Shown here: positions 17,194-25,641 of the stretch, piece after piece
Position numbering within the stretch: position 1 is the stretch's first letter
Layout: each line of letters starts with the position of its first letter
Assembly (NCBI GenBank): GCA_030447505.1
Contig: JAUJOT010000010.1
Location: 1 to 64,000 of the forward strand
Direction of reading: 5' to 3'
Origin: Solirubrobacteraceae bacterium
GTDB lineage: Bacteria; Actinomycetota; Thermoleophilia; Solirubrobacterales; Solirubrobacteraceae
Length of the DNA stretch: 64,000 nt
The notes under the pieces: model-generated
Seen by the model: only the letters and a program-made list of their open reading frames with translations
What the model was told of the DNA's origin: nothing
Database searches by the model: none
Program-made: the position numbers and the translations under genes

Positions 17194-18524
17194 CGTGTCG
17201 CGGCGAAGTAGTCCGGCCTTCGTTCGAGAAGCCGCGCGTACGCGCCGATGCACCAGTGCAGCCAGCCGCGGATGTAGCCGCAGGCCGGCCGGTCGCGGGC
17301 GATCACCTCGTGATGGCAGCCGCCGCCGCACATGTAGCGCGCCCAGCACGAGCGGCACGGCTCCTGGCGGTGCACGTGGCGGTCATGCAGCCAGCGCGCC
17401 TGGCGCTCGCGGTCGACGCCCGCCGCGAGGTCGCCGAGCGCGCCCTCCTCGTCGCCGACGAAGCGATGGCAGGCCGCCAGCGCGCCGTCGGCGGAGACCC
17501 CGAGGTATCCGGCGCCCGCGCCGCAGGGGTATGGCCGGTGCGTGCCACGGTGGATCTCGCGCATCGCGTTGACGGCGTTGGCGAACGGGTAGCGGTCGCC
17601 GGCGATGACGCGGCGCTCGAATTCCGTCCCGCAGCGCACCATCTCGTCGAGCATCGCCGCGAGCCCGGCGCCGTCGAGCTCATGCTCCCCGTTGGGCGCG
17701 CGCAGCAGCGGCGAGAAGCCGACGCTGTGAAAGCCCAGCCCGACGAAGCCGTCGAGCGTCTGCTTGAGGTCGAGGTTCTGCGGCGTGACCGTCACGCGCG
17801 CGGAGACCTGCATCCTGCGCTGGCGCTCGAGCAGCGGGACGACGCGCTCGAGCACGCGATCGAAGGAGCCGCGGCCGCTGCGGTAGGGACGCAGGACGTC
17901 GTGGACGGCTCCGAGACCGTCAAGCGACACCGTGACGGCGAAGCCGTGCTGCTCGAAGAAGTCGCCGTCGGCTTCGGTGAGCTGCGTGCCGTTCGTCGTC
18001 ATCGAGAACGTCACCCGCACCCCGCGATCGTCGGCGACCTGCCGCGCGCGCCGCGTCGCCGCGTAGATCACCGGGCGGTTGAGCAGCGGCTCGCCGCCGA
18101 GGAAGGTCAGGTTCACGCGCTCGCCGGCGCGCACGTCTGAGAACAGCAGGTCGACCGAGTCCAGCGCGGTCTGCAGCTCCATCCTCGTCGCCGCGCCGCC
18201 GAAGCCTCCGCCCTGCGCGTAGCAGTAGCTGCAGCCGAGGTTGCACTTCTGCGCGACGGCGAGCGACAGCGCGCGGACGGGCGGCTCGCGCGGCGGGGTG
18301 TCATCGACGTAGCGCGGCGCGTCGACGCCGATCTCCTCCAGCAGGGCGGCGAGCGCCGCGCTGTCGCCGCTGCGGCGCAGGCGGTCGATCCGCTCGTAGA
18401 TCTGCGCGTCGACGTCGTAGAGCCGGTTGCCGTTGGGGACGAGCAGGTGCAGCCGCTCGCCGCTGTCGACGAGGTGGGCGTCGGCGCTCAGAGGCGCCGC
18501 CCGCTCGATCAGCTCACTCGACAT
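17190..18524 (-). CDS. Radical SAM/SPASM peptide maturase
   Basis: A 444-aa enzyme. Cys94, Cys98 and Cys101 in CNLGCSYCYAQ form the radical SAM cluster site. The C-terminal SPASM region has many cysteines (PCGAGAGYLGV, AACHRF, CRSCWARYMCGGGCHHEV, PACGYIRGWLHWCIG) for two auxiliary clusters. SPASM enzymes such as QhpD make thioether crosslinks in protein substrates. Residues 20-45 (RLHLLVPNGNRLYDVDAQIY) could aid substrate recognition. It overlaps the upstream catalytic-subunit gene by 11 bases, suggesting that protein as its substrate. Confidence 0.88.
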   Translation of the reverse strand: MSSELIERAAPLSADAHLVDSGERLHLLVPNGNRLYDVDAQIYERIDRLRRSGDSAALAALLEEIGVDAPRYVDDTPPREPPVRALSLAVAQKCNLGCSYCYAQGGGFGGAATRMELQTALDSVDLLFSDVRAGERVNLTFLGGEPLLNRPVIYAATRRARQVADDRGVRVTFSMTTNGTQLTEADGDFFEQHGFAVTVSLDGLGAVHDVLRPYRSGRGSFDRVLERVVPLLERQRRMQVSARVTVTPQNLDLKQTLDGFVGLGFHSVGFSPLLRAPNGEHELDGAGLAAMLDEMVRCGTEFERRVIAGDRYPFANAVNAMREIHRGTHRPYPCGAGAGYLGVSADGALAACHRFVGDEEGALGDLAAGVDRERQARWLHDRHVHRQEPCRSCWARYMCGGGCHHEVIARDRPACGYIRGWLHWCIGAYARLLERRPDYFAATR

Positions 18525-19254
18525 CCTGGCCGCCGACGACGACGCGCAGCAGGCCCTCCCAGTCGCGGAAGAGCGCCTCGTGCGTGTAATCGCGCACGTT
18601 GTAGGTCGGAGGGTCAGTCCGCGGCGCCAGCCACCTGCTGCCCACCGCGCCGGCGGCGGTCTGCTCGACGTTGACGTAGTCCGGACGGCTCGCCGCCCAG
18701 TAGAAGCAGCCGCACTCCTGGTAGTCGTTCTGCCAGGGCGAGCAGAGGCTCTGCGTCAGCTCCCCCGCTGGCGCGAGCTCCTCGGCGATCGCCGCCGTCG
18801 AGGCCTGAGTCGTCTCGCTGGGCACGAACAGCGGCCGCACGCGCAGCTCCACCGTCTCGGACTGGGTCGGGTTCTGCGGGTCGTCGACGAACACGCACGG
18901 CACGACATCGCCGGTGTGCCGCGCGACGACGTCGGCAAGCGCGTTCGACCACTCCATCCAGGTCGACCCCCCTGCCTCTCCAGTGGGGCGGCGGACGGCC
19001 ATTCGGGTCGGAGCGTCGCCGACCCGAATCAGGTAGCGGCCGGCCAAGCGCTCGTGCTCGCCCTCGGCGCTGACGACGAAGCCACTGGACTCGTGCAGCA
19101 CGATGCCCTCCAGCAGCCGCCGCCACAGATTGCGAAAGTCGAACTCGAGGCCGGGGAAGCAGTTGGAGATTGCCGAGTCGGGCAGCGTGCTCGGCGGGTT
19201 GCCGGCGGCACGGTGATGCAGCTGGGCGGTGAGGTTGGTCGGCTCGATGCTCAT
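18514..19254 (-). CDS. LodA-like C-terminal protein with putative CTQ site
   Basis: A 246-aa protein that looks like the C-terminal part of a LodA/GoxA quinoprotein oxidase made as its own gene. Cys32 in ISNCFPGLEFDF resembles the LodA cofactor cysteine in its FCPGIE-type motif, and Trp174 in CSPWQNDYQECGC resembles the cofactor tryptophan in the PWQADF-type motif. A cysteine tryptophylquinone could therefore form from these two. Cys171, Cys181 and Cys183 add further crosslink options. It overlaps the N-terminal partner (ATGA) and the radical SAM gene. Cofactor formation is inferred, not shown. Confidence 0.7.
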   Translation of the reverse strand: MSIEPTNLTAQLHHRAAGNPPSTLPDSAISNCFPGLEFDFRNLWRRLLEGIVLHESSGFVVSAEGEHERLAGRYLIRVGDAPTRMAVRRPTGEAGGSTWMEWSNALADVVARHTGDVVPCVFVDDPQNPTQSETVELRVRPLFVPSETTQASTAAIAEELAPAGELTQSLCSPWQNDYQECGCFYWAASRPDYVNVEQTAAGAVGSRWLAPRTDPPTYNVRDYTHEALFRDWEGLLRVVVGGQDVE

Positions 19255-20576
19255 GGCTCGGGCTCCTCTTCGGTGAACAGCGGCCCCTGAGCGAGCGTAC
19301 GGATCAGGGCGATCTGGCGGCGCGTGAGCGTCATCAGTCGGCCGTCGGCGCCACGCATCATCGCCGGCATCTTGCGTCGCCCGCGGTCGGTGGAGTCCGC
19401 GGCGTCGTCGTGGTCGCGCAGCACGTCGCCGAACCACGGCGCGCTGCCGCTGCGCAGCGCGACGAGCAGGCTCTGGTGCAGGTTCTCGACCGCGATCGCG
19501 TCGACGAGCGACGGCGCCATGATCGGGCGCCCGCCGCCCATCCCGTTGACGTTCCAGAACGTCGTGTTCATGAGGCGGACGGTCTCGAACGCGCGGCGCA
19601 CGATCTCCTCGACGCGCTCGAACGTCGCATCCGCCGGTTCGACCTCGGGCCCGAGCAGCGCCTGCTCGAGCTCGTCGGCGACCGTGCGAATCGGCGCGGC
19701 GTCGGGCACGTAGGTCGGCGGCCCGGCTCCGACGCGGCCGAGCGCGCGCAGCGTGCGCCCCCCGACCTCGAGCGTCACCCGCAGCACGCCGTCGCAGCCG
19801 TCGTCGAGGTAGCCGGCACTGACGTGGCGGTCGCCGATCGGCCGGCCGGCGTAGATCTGCCACGGGGCGGTGATCCGCGGCTCTCGCCGGTCGTCGCTGT
19901 AGCCGTCCCAGCCGCCGCGCTGCGCGTCGTAGACGACGTCGGAGATGTTCGGGTCGGGCGTCTGCTCGTCGGGGAAGGGCTCGCGGTTGGAGCCGTAGAC
20001 GCGTCCGGCGGCGGGCGTGAAGCGCAGCCGGATCTCGGGGTGGTTCGCGGTCGGCCGGATGTACTGCACGTGGCCGAAGCCGATCGTCTTGCCGGGCAGG
20101 AAGTTCTCGCATTCACCGACCAGCGCGCGTCGCGCGTGGTCGGAGAACTCGCCGCTGTCCGCCCGCACCGCGTCGTTGGCATCGCCGGTGCGCCGCACCA
20201 CCTTGAGGTTGGCGACCTGCACCTGCCAGCGCAGGTCGTCCGCCGACGCGCCCTCCTCCTGCAGCAGCGTCGTCGTGAGCGCCTCGAGCCGGCCGCCGCC
20301 GCTCAGCTGCTCGTCGCCGACGAGCGCCCAGACCTCCAGAAACGGCGCGACCGGCCGCAGCGCGCCGTTCTCGCTGAACGACAGCGCGTCGGGCACGAAG
20401 GCACGCGTGATCGCGCCGCTGTCGCTGTCGACCTCGAGCGTCTCGGCGGGGCGCAGCGTGCGGTAGCCGAGCGGGTTGGCGGGGTCGACGACGGCGTCGT
20501 AGTTGTCCATCGGCGTGGCCGCGCTGCCGAAGCGGGCGATCGCCAGCGGCGGGAGGATGCGCAGCTCGTGGATCAT
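19251..20576 (-). CDS. LodA-like N-terminal protein
   Basis: A 441-aa protein beginning MIHELRILPPLAIARFGSA, like the start of LodA/GoxA family oxidases (IxPxxGIARVG). Further family-like segments are GALRPVAPFLEVWALV, FLPGKTIGFGHVQYIRPTAN and GWDGYSDDRREPRITAPW. Together with the following 246-aa gene the total is 687 residues, close to single-chain LodA (~730). The ATG overlaps the ferritin-like stop and its own stop overlaps the C-terminal gene, so subunits are coupled. No signal peptide. Confidence 0.72.
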   Translation of the reverse strand: MIHELRILPPLAIARFGSAATPMDNYDAVVDPANPLGYRTLRPAETLEVDSDSGAITRAFVPDALSFSENGALRPVAPFLEVWALVGDEQLSGGGRLEALTTTLLQEEGASADDLRWQVQVANLKVVRRTGDANDAVRADSGEFSDHARRALVGECENFLPGKTIGFGHVQYIRPTANHPEIRLRFTPAAGRVYGSNREPFPDEQTPDPNISDVVYDAQRGGWDGYSDDRREPRITAPWQIYAGRPIGDRHVSAGYLDDGCDGVLRVTLEVGGRTLRALGRVGAGPPTYVPDAAPIRTVADELEQALLGPEVEPADATFERVEEIVRRAFETVRLMNTTFWNVNGMGGGRPIMAPSLVDAIAVENLHQSLLVALRSGSAPWFGDVLRDHDDAADSTDRGRRKMPAMMRGADGRLMTLTRRQIALIRTLAQGPLFTEEEPEP

Positions 20577-22036
20577 GGCGTCGGCGCCCCGGCGGTCGCG
20601 CGCGCCGTTGCGGCGGTCAGCGCGTCGACCTGGTCGCGCTCGATCCGGTCGGCCTGTGCCAGCGCGGCGAGGTAGTCCCGCGCCGCGCCCGCGCCGTCGA
20701 CTGCGCCGATCCGATCGGCGAGTGTCGCCGACGCGTCGAGCAGGTCTCGATGCAGGCGCCAGCGGTCGTCCTCGTCGTGGGGAAGCATCAGCGTGTGCGG
20801 CATCTGAAACGGCGGGCCGGCGCGCGGCCCGTCGGGCTCGGCGTGGTCGAGCGGCAGGGCGACGAGCAGGCCGGCGAGGGAGCGCAGGTTGTACATCTCG
20901 GTGAAGGCGCGGTGGATCAGCGACCCGCGCGGTCCGGGCGAGTTGGGGTCGGTGCGGTCCTCGGCGAGCTCGAAGGCGTGAGCGAGGCTGACGAGCAGCT
21001 TGCGGTAGCGCACGTTGAACAGGTGCGCCCACAGCCGGGCGGCGGGGTTGGCGATCGGGCTCGTCGTCTCGGTGTCGGCGGGGTCGGCGCCGACGTCGGG
21101 TCCGCTCAGGTCGGTGGTGGGATTCGTTGCGACGTCTCGGACGAGCGCCTGGCGCTCGTCGTCGCTCAGCGCCTCGAGCTCCTCGTGGATCGTCAGGAAG
21201 CGCTCGAAGTGCGACTCGTCCTCATCCTGCGGCATGCCGAAGCCCTCGCCCTGCTCGCCGACCTGCTCGAGCGCGGCGATCGCCGTCGCGCGCGAGTCGA
21301 CCGTGACGATCACAAGCTCGGGCACCGCCGGGGCGTCCGGGTCGTCGGCGAGCTGTCGCCCGCGCTCGCCGCGACGATAGCCGCGGCCCCACTCGTCCCA
21401 AGACGCCTGAAACGCGCTGCTGGCGGCGTCGAACGTGCTATCGGGGACGAGCGCCGGGTTGCCGACGACGGCGATCAGCTCCTCGTAGAGCCGGCCTACG
21501 CGGTTGACCGTGCCGCCGACCTCGATTGCCGCCTGCTGCTTGATCCGCTCGGCCTGCTCGCCCTCCCAGACCTCTGGGCTCTCGGCCACGACGTAGGTCG
21601 CGAGCGAGGACAGGCTCAGCGGCCGCAGCCGGAAGCCGGACGCATACAGGACGGTGTCGTGCGGAAAGTCCTCGCGGTTGAACTGCAGTGGGCCGCCGAG
21701 CGCGGTGAGCAGGTTCTGCACCGTGACCAGGTGGGCCATCTCCTCCTTGGCGACGCCGAGGATCGCCTCCTGCCAGCGGCGCACCATCGGCCGCCGCGCA
21801 GTCGGCGCCGTCGGCGGGTCCAGCGAGTACGCGGCGAACAGGTACTGCACCATCAGGCCGTGCTCGATCTCGGCGGCGAGCCGCAGCAGCGAGATCGCGT
21901 AGTCGCGCCCGCTCAGCTCGAGCGGCGGGGTCTCGGGCGCAATCCGCTCGGCCGCGGGCGCGCCGTCCGGCTGCCGGCGGACCGGTACCGGCTCGCCGAG
22001 AACCGGCCACAGATGACGTGTGATGCGTGAACGCAT
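20573..22036 (-). CDS. VioB-type ferritin-like protein
   Basis: A 487-aa protein whose first ~250 residues form the ferritin-like domain found in VioB/RebD/StaD: EIEHGLMVQYLFAAYSL and VAKEEMAHLVTVQNLLTALG supply carboxylate and His ligands for a metal site. The rest (LLVSLAHAFELAEDRTD, FTEMYNLRSLAGLLVALPLD) is helical. In violacein-type pathways this fold belongs to iminophenylpyruvate dimer synthases; here it sits with a LodA-like oxidase and its maturases, so it may be a partner that handles the imine product or supports maturation. The ligand count is incomplete by eye. Confidence 0.7.
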   Translation of the reverse strand: MRSRITRHLWPVLGEPVPVRRQPDGAPAAERIAPETPPLELSGRDYAISLLRLAAEIEHGLMVQYLFAAYSLDPPTAPTARRPMVRRWQEAILGVAKEEMAHLVTVQNLLTALGGPLQFNREDFPHDTVLYASGFRLRPLSLSSLATYVVAESPEVWEGEQAERIKQQAAIEVGGTVNRVGRLYEELIAVVGNPALVPDSTFDAASSAFQASWDEWGRGYRRGERGRQLADDPDAPAVPELVIVTVDSRATAIAALEQVGEQGEGFGMPQDEDESHFERFLTIHEELEALSDDERQALVRDVATNPTTDLSGPDVGADPADTETTSPIANPAARLWAHLFNVRYRKLLVSLAHAFELAEDRTDPNSPGPRGSLIHRAFTEMYNLRSLAGLLVALPLDHAEPDGPRAGPPFQMPHTLMLPHDEDDRWRLHRDLLDASATLADRIGAVDGAGAARDYLAALAQADRIERDQVDALTAATARATAGAPTP

Positions 22037-22075
22037 CAGCGACTCACCGATCGGCCGCAGACAGCGCGCATCTGG

Positions 22076-23197
22076 TCATTGCCTGGTGAGGCCCGTCGCG
22101 ATGTCGATCGTCTCGTCGACCTCGGTGCCGTTGATGCGATCGAAGAACGCCGTCCGCAGCGTCGCATCGAACGTGCCCCCATCGGTTCGCGACACAACAA
22201 GCTCTTTCAGCTGCCCGTCGACCGGGCGCTCGTCGCGACTGCATCTCACCTCTGCATTCGTGATGGTGCAGCTCAGCCCCGCCGCGAGCTTCTCGGTCTC
22301 GTCGACCTCCACCTGGTTGACGCGGTCGATGTATGCGGTCCGCAGCGAAGCCGTGAAGGACGACGCGTCCTCGGCGGCGATCTTCAGTTCGCGCAGCTGC
22401 CCATCGACGGGACGGTCGTCGCGGCTGAACAGCAGCGTCCCGCGTGGCGAGCTCGCGCCGCGCCGCGCGGTCCCGCTGAGAGCGAACGTCTTGTAGGTGA
22501 CCAGCTGGCCTTCCGGAGGTTCGGCGGTCAAGGCCGCCTGGCGATCGGTGCTGATGATCGCGATCGTCTCGACCGCCGCCTCCGTCGCCTGGCCGAGGTT
22601 GACCGGGGGCACCAGCAGCGTCAGCTTGACGAGCGGCTCGTCGGGGATCTCCTGCAGGCCGACGGTCACAAGCTCGCCGAACTCGCTCGTCGAAAGCCGG
22701 AGCTCCGCGCCGCCGAAGTCACGATCGTGGTCGGCGCCGCGGAAGCGCAAGTGCCGATCCTCCGGGTCGTCGGCCGGCGTGTACGCGAGCTGCGCATCGT
22801 CGCCACGCAGCTCGAAGACGCCGGCTCGGGAAGGCTGCGAAGCCGGCTCCGCGTCGAGCTCGCGGCGCTCGGAGCGGCTCGCGCCGATCACCTCGATCCC
22901 CTTCGTGCCGACGATCCCCGCCAGCGGAAGCGAGACCTGATACGGGGCCAATGCCGGCAGGCCGATCGCACCCGGCAGCGTCCCCACCACCTCGATGCCC
23001 CAGTACTCGGGCTGGCGCACATACATGAGCGGGGCCAGCGTCACCTCCATGTTGAAGTACGGCTTCGTCCCCGACACCACGAGCACCAGCTGCGGCGGAA
23101 AGCTTTCCAGCGTGACGATCTCGACTCGCTCGAAGTCGATCAGCCGCGACGACGCGGGGGCGGGCAGTTCGTTCAGGCGAGCGTAGTCCGGGCGCAT
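22076..23197 (-). CDS. Unknown protein with internal duplication, first gene of quinoprotein operon
   Basis: A 373-aa protein without signal peptide. The N-terminal ~110 residues (FPPQLVLVVSGTKPYFNMEV, YWGIEVVGTLPGAIGLPALA) look like a beta domain. The C-terminal part has two copies of a ~50-residue unit, RDDRPVDGQLRELKIAAEDA and RDERPVDGQLKELVVSRTDG, each ending in (V/T)EVDET. The family is not recognised. It is first in a minus-strand run of six genes, 39 bases before the ferritin-like gene, and could be a structural or substrate-presenting subunit. Confidence 0.7.
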   Translation of the reverse strand: MRPDYARLNELPAPASSRLIDFERVEIVTLESFPPQLVLVVSGTKPYFNMEVTLAPLMYVRQPEYWGIEVVGTLPGAIGLPALAPYQVSLPLAGIVGTKGIEVIGASRSERRELDAEPASQPSRAGVFELRGDDAQLAYTPADDPEDRHLRFRGADHDRDFGGAELRLSTSEFGELVTVGLQEIPDEPLVKLTLLVPPVNLGQATEAAVETIAIISTDRQAALTAEPPEGQLVTYKTFALSGTARRGASSPRGTLLFSRDDRPVDGQLRELKIAAEDASSFTASLRTAYIDRVNQVEVDETEKLAAGLSCTITNAEVRCSRDERPVDGQLKELVVSRTDGGTFDATLRTAFFDRINGTEVDETIDIATGLTRQ

Positions 23198-23775
23198 CAG
23201 CTTCTCGCCTCCCGGATCAAAAGACCTGCCCCGCGAAACACTCGGCGGAGCCGTCCAGGTTCAAACAACGCGGACACCGCATTCCGGCCGCCGCCGCGAG
23301 GGTGCCGATTGCGCTGCTTCGAAGCGGTGCTTCTCACGCGAGCGGCGCCTACTGCCCGTTGTTCCCCCATGATGCCTCCGGTGCGTGCTGCACTGTTCGT
23401 GTGGCAAGACAGCCTCTCGGCCTGAAGGTCCGCGAGGCAAGGATGGTGCCGCTGGGCGCGAGCGCGTCGTTGCGAGCGCAACGCGCGGTGGCGACGTCTT
23501 TTTCCTCGTCTTTCTCCCTGCAGGACATGTCTCGAGGGTGCCGCCGGGAGCGCTGGAAGCGCTCGGACGCTCGCGCCACGCTGCAGCACCGCGGTGATGC
23601 GTTCGTCGGCAAAGGTCGTACAGACCAGCGCAGTGATCGGCACGACAGCAGTCTTGCCGCTGGCTCATCCGGACTGTGTGAGACTCCGCACACTCGCCCG
23701 CGCCCGCGTTCGGCTCGCGCGGCTCAGCGACAGCGCCGACGGGCATCGGCGCGGCCCGGACTAGGATCCGGCCTC
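23198..23775. other. Long intergenic region upstream of the quinoprotein operon
   Basis: Nearly 580 bases with no supported gene. It must hold the promoter of the minus-strand operon. A lower-GC patch (CGTCTTTTTCCTCGTCTTTC, ~23500) is the only clear compositional change. No confident promoter boxes or terminator were found. Confidence 0.4.
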
Positions 23776-23895
23776 GTGCTCCCCGGCCTCGGCGTCGCCG
23801 CGATCCGCCACTACTGCGAGCAGCGTGTCCCACCACACGCACTCGACCAGGTCCGCATCGAAGCGGACGTCGCCGATCGCAGGTCGTGGCCATGA
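23776..23895 (+). pseudogene. DUF3024-like N-terminal remnant
   Basis: From a GTG the frame reads LPGLGVAAIRHYCEQRVPP then HALDQVRIEADVADR. This matches the start of DUF3024 proteins, which have RVRRWCEQRVPEHARDQVRV-type sequence. It ends at a stop inside the next gene's start, lacking the usual ~60 C-terminal residues. It therefore looks like a truncated leftover. Confidence 0.45.
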
Positions 23896-24089
23896 CGTTG
23901 CGTTTGACCGACGATGAGACCGAGGCGCTGCGGCAGCGAGCGCGGCGGGAGGGTCGCTCGATGCAGGAGGTCGCGCGGGAGGCAGTGCGCGACTACATCG
24001 AGCGAACAAGCCGCCGCGATCTGCTTGACCGGGTGCTCGACGAGGATCTCCCGCGCTACGCCGAGGCGCTCAAGCGCCTGGGCGAGTGA
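23886..24089 (+). CDS. Ribbon-helix-helix antitoxin (CopG-like)
   Basis: A 67-aa protein with the RHH pattern TLRLTDDETEALRQRARREG followed by RSMQEVAREAVRDYIER. The first strand binds DNA and the C-terminal tail (LLDRVLDEDLPRYAEALKRL) would neutralise the toxin. It starts at GTG 23886 or ATG 23892. The stop overlaps the GTG of the downstream Doc-like toxin remnant, the usual antitoxin-toxin arrangement. Confidence 0.8.
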   Translation: MAMTLRLTDDETEALRQRARREGRSMQEVAREAVRDYIERTSRRDLLDRVLDEDLPRYAEALKRLGE

Positions 24090-24306
24090 TCTTCCTCGAT
24101 CTCGAGTCATTGCTGATCACGCGCTGATCGACGGCAACAAACGACTCGCGCTGGCGGCTGTCGTTGCGTTCTGCGCCATCAACGGCATGCGCCTCACGCT
24201 GACAAACGACGAGGCGTACGACCTCGTGATGAGCGTCGCGGGCGGGCAGCTCACCGACATCGCTCAGGTGGCATTGATACTCGAGCGAGGCACAGCCGCT
24301 CGCTGA
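24086..24306 (+). pseudogene. Doc/Fic-family toxin with internal deletion
   Basis: The start VIFLDLESLLITR is a Doc N-terminus, but a stop follows at once. In another frame the C-terminal part continues: ADHALIDGNKRLALAAVVAF with the Fic-type motif HxxxDGNKR, then RLTLTNDEAYDLVMSVAGGQ. About 50 residues normally between these pieces are missing, so roughly 150 bases were deleted and the frame was lost. The toxin is inactive, which would allow the antitoxin gene to persist without need. Confidence 0.75.
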
Positions 24307-24380
24307 AGGCGCACCTCCGCGGAGGCACGCGCTCCATCGGGGTCCGTCCGCGCGCACCGCGTGAGCTTGCGTGGCGGTTA

Positions 24381-25631
24381 CTACAGGTCGGTCGAATCGA
24401 TCCGGGCGAGCAGCAGCTCGCGCTCGCGCTCGTTGCGCGTCAGCGATGCCGCGCGCTCGAACTCCACGCGCGCCTCGGCGTCGCGGCCGAGCCGCACGAG
24501 CAGCTCGCCGCGCACGCTCGGCAGCAGGTGGTAGGCCTCGAGCGCCGGCTCGGCGGCGAGCGCGTCGACGAGCTCCAGACCGGCGGCCGGGCCGAACGCC
24601 ATCGCGACGGCAACCGCTCGGTTGAGCTCCACGACCGGCGAGGGCGCGAGCTGGCAGAGCGCGTCGTAGAGCGCCGCGATCCGTACCCAGTCGGTCTCCT
24701 CGGCAGTGCGCGCGCGGGCGTGGCAGGCGGCGATCGCAGCCTGCAGGCCGTACGGCCCGAGCGCGCCGCCGAGCGCCTGCGCGCGCTCGAGCGCCGCGAG
24801 GCCGCGACCGATCAGCACGCGGTCCCAGCGCGCGCGGTCCTGGTCGAGCAGCAGCACGGGCGCGCCCGCTGCGCCCACGCGTGCGCGCAGGCGCGACGCC
24901 TGCAGCTCCATCAGCGAGACGAGCCCGTGGACCTCGGGCTCGGCGGGCGCGAGCTCAGCGAGGATGCGGCCGAGGCGCAGCGCCTCCGCGCACAGAGACG
25001 GCCTGGTCCAGTCGTCGCCCGCGGTCGCCGAGTAGCCCTCGTTGAACACGAGGTAGACGACCTCGAGCACCGACTCCAGGCGCGCCGCACGCTCGCGCTC
25101 GCCCGGCGCCTCGAACGGGACGCGCGCCTCCGAGAGCGTGCGCTTGGCGCGCACGATCCGCTGCGCGACGGTCGCCTCCGTCGCGAGGAACGCGCGCGCG
25201 ATCTCCGACGTCGTCAGGCCGCCGAGCAGCCGCAGCGTCAGCGCGACGCGCGCCTCGCGCGACAGGACCGGGTGGCAGGTCATGAAGACCAGGCGCAGCA
25301 GGTCGTCTTCGACGCCGTCGTCGAGCACGGCCTCGAGGTCGGGCTCCTGGCCCTCCCGCAGCTCCCGGCCGAGCTGCTCGTGCTTGCGCTCCAGGCGCGC
25401 GCTGCGGCGCAGCAGGTCGATCGCGCGGTGCTTGGCCGTGGCCATCAGCCAGGCGCCCGGGTTGTCCGGGACGCCCGACTCGGGCCACTGCTCCAGCGCC
25501 GCCACCAGCGCATCCTGCGCGAGGTCCTCGGCCAGCCCGACGTCGCGCACGAGCCGCGTCAGGCCGGCGATCAGCCGCGCCGACTCGATCCGCCAGACCG
25601 CCTGGATCGCGGCGTGTGCGCCGGCGCTCAT
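24381..25631 (-). CDS. ECF RNA polymerase sigma factor, ECF42 type
   Basis: A 416-aa sigma factor. Region 2 is AEDLAQDALVAALEQWPESG with NPGAWLMATAKHRAIDLLRR, and region 4 is ALTLRLLGGLTTSEIARAFL with TEATVAQRIVRAKRTL. The ~220-residue C-terminal extension (VLEVVYLVFNEGYSATAGDD, LLDQDRARWDR, AAIAACHARARTAEETDW) is the helical repeat domain of ECF42, which replaces an anti-sigma factor. ECF42 genes usually pair with a YCII/DGPF protein, as here (gap of ten bases). Confidence 0.92.
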   Translation of the reverse strand: MSAGAHAAIQAVWRIESARLIAGLTRLVRDVGLAEDLAQDALVAALEQWPESGVPDNPGAWLMATAKHRAIDLLRRSARLERKHEQLGRELREGQEPDLEAVLDDGVEDDLLRLVFMTCHPVLSREARVALTLRLLGGLTTSEIARAFLATEATVAQRIVRAKRTLSEARVPFEAPGERERAARLESVLEVVYLVFNEGYSATAGDDWTRPSLCAEALRLGRILAELAPAEPEVHGLVSLMELQASRLRARVGAAGAPVLLLDQDRARWDRVLIGRGLAALERAQALGGALGPYGLQAAIAACHARARTAEETDWVRIAALYDALCQLAPSPVVELNRAVAVAMAFGPAAGLELVDALAAEPALEAYHLLPSVRGELLVRLGRDAEARVEFERAASLTRNERERELLLARIDSTDL

Positions 25632-25641
25632 CGGCCTGCGG

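Noticed and set aside
18514..20576. LodA-like gene broken by frameshift into two
   Set aside because: The junction is a clean ATGA overlap with a plausible new N-terminus (MSIEPTNLTAQLHH), like every other junction in the operon.
19410..20675. Plus-strand frame opposite the LodA-like gene
   Set aside because: Repetitive Arg/Asp/Val composition without family similarity; the minus strand has overlapping operon structure.
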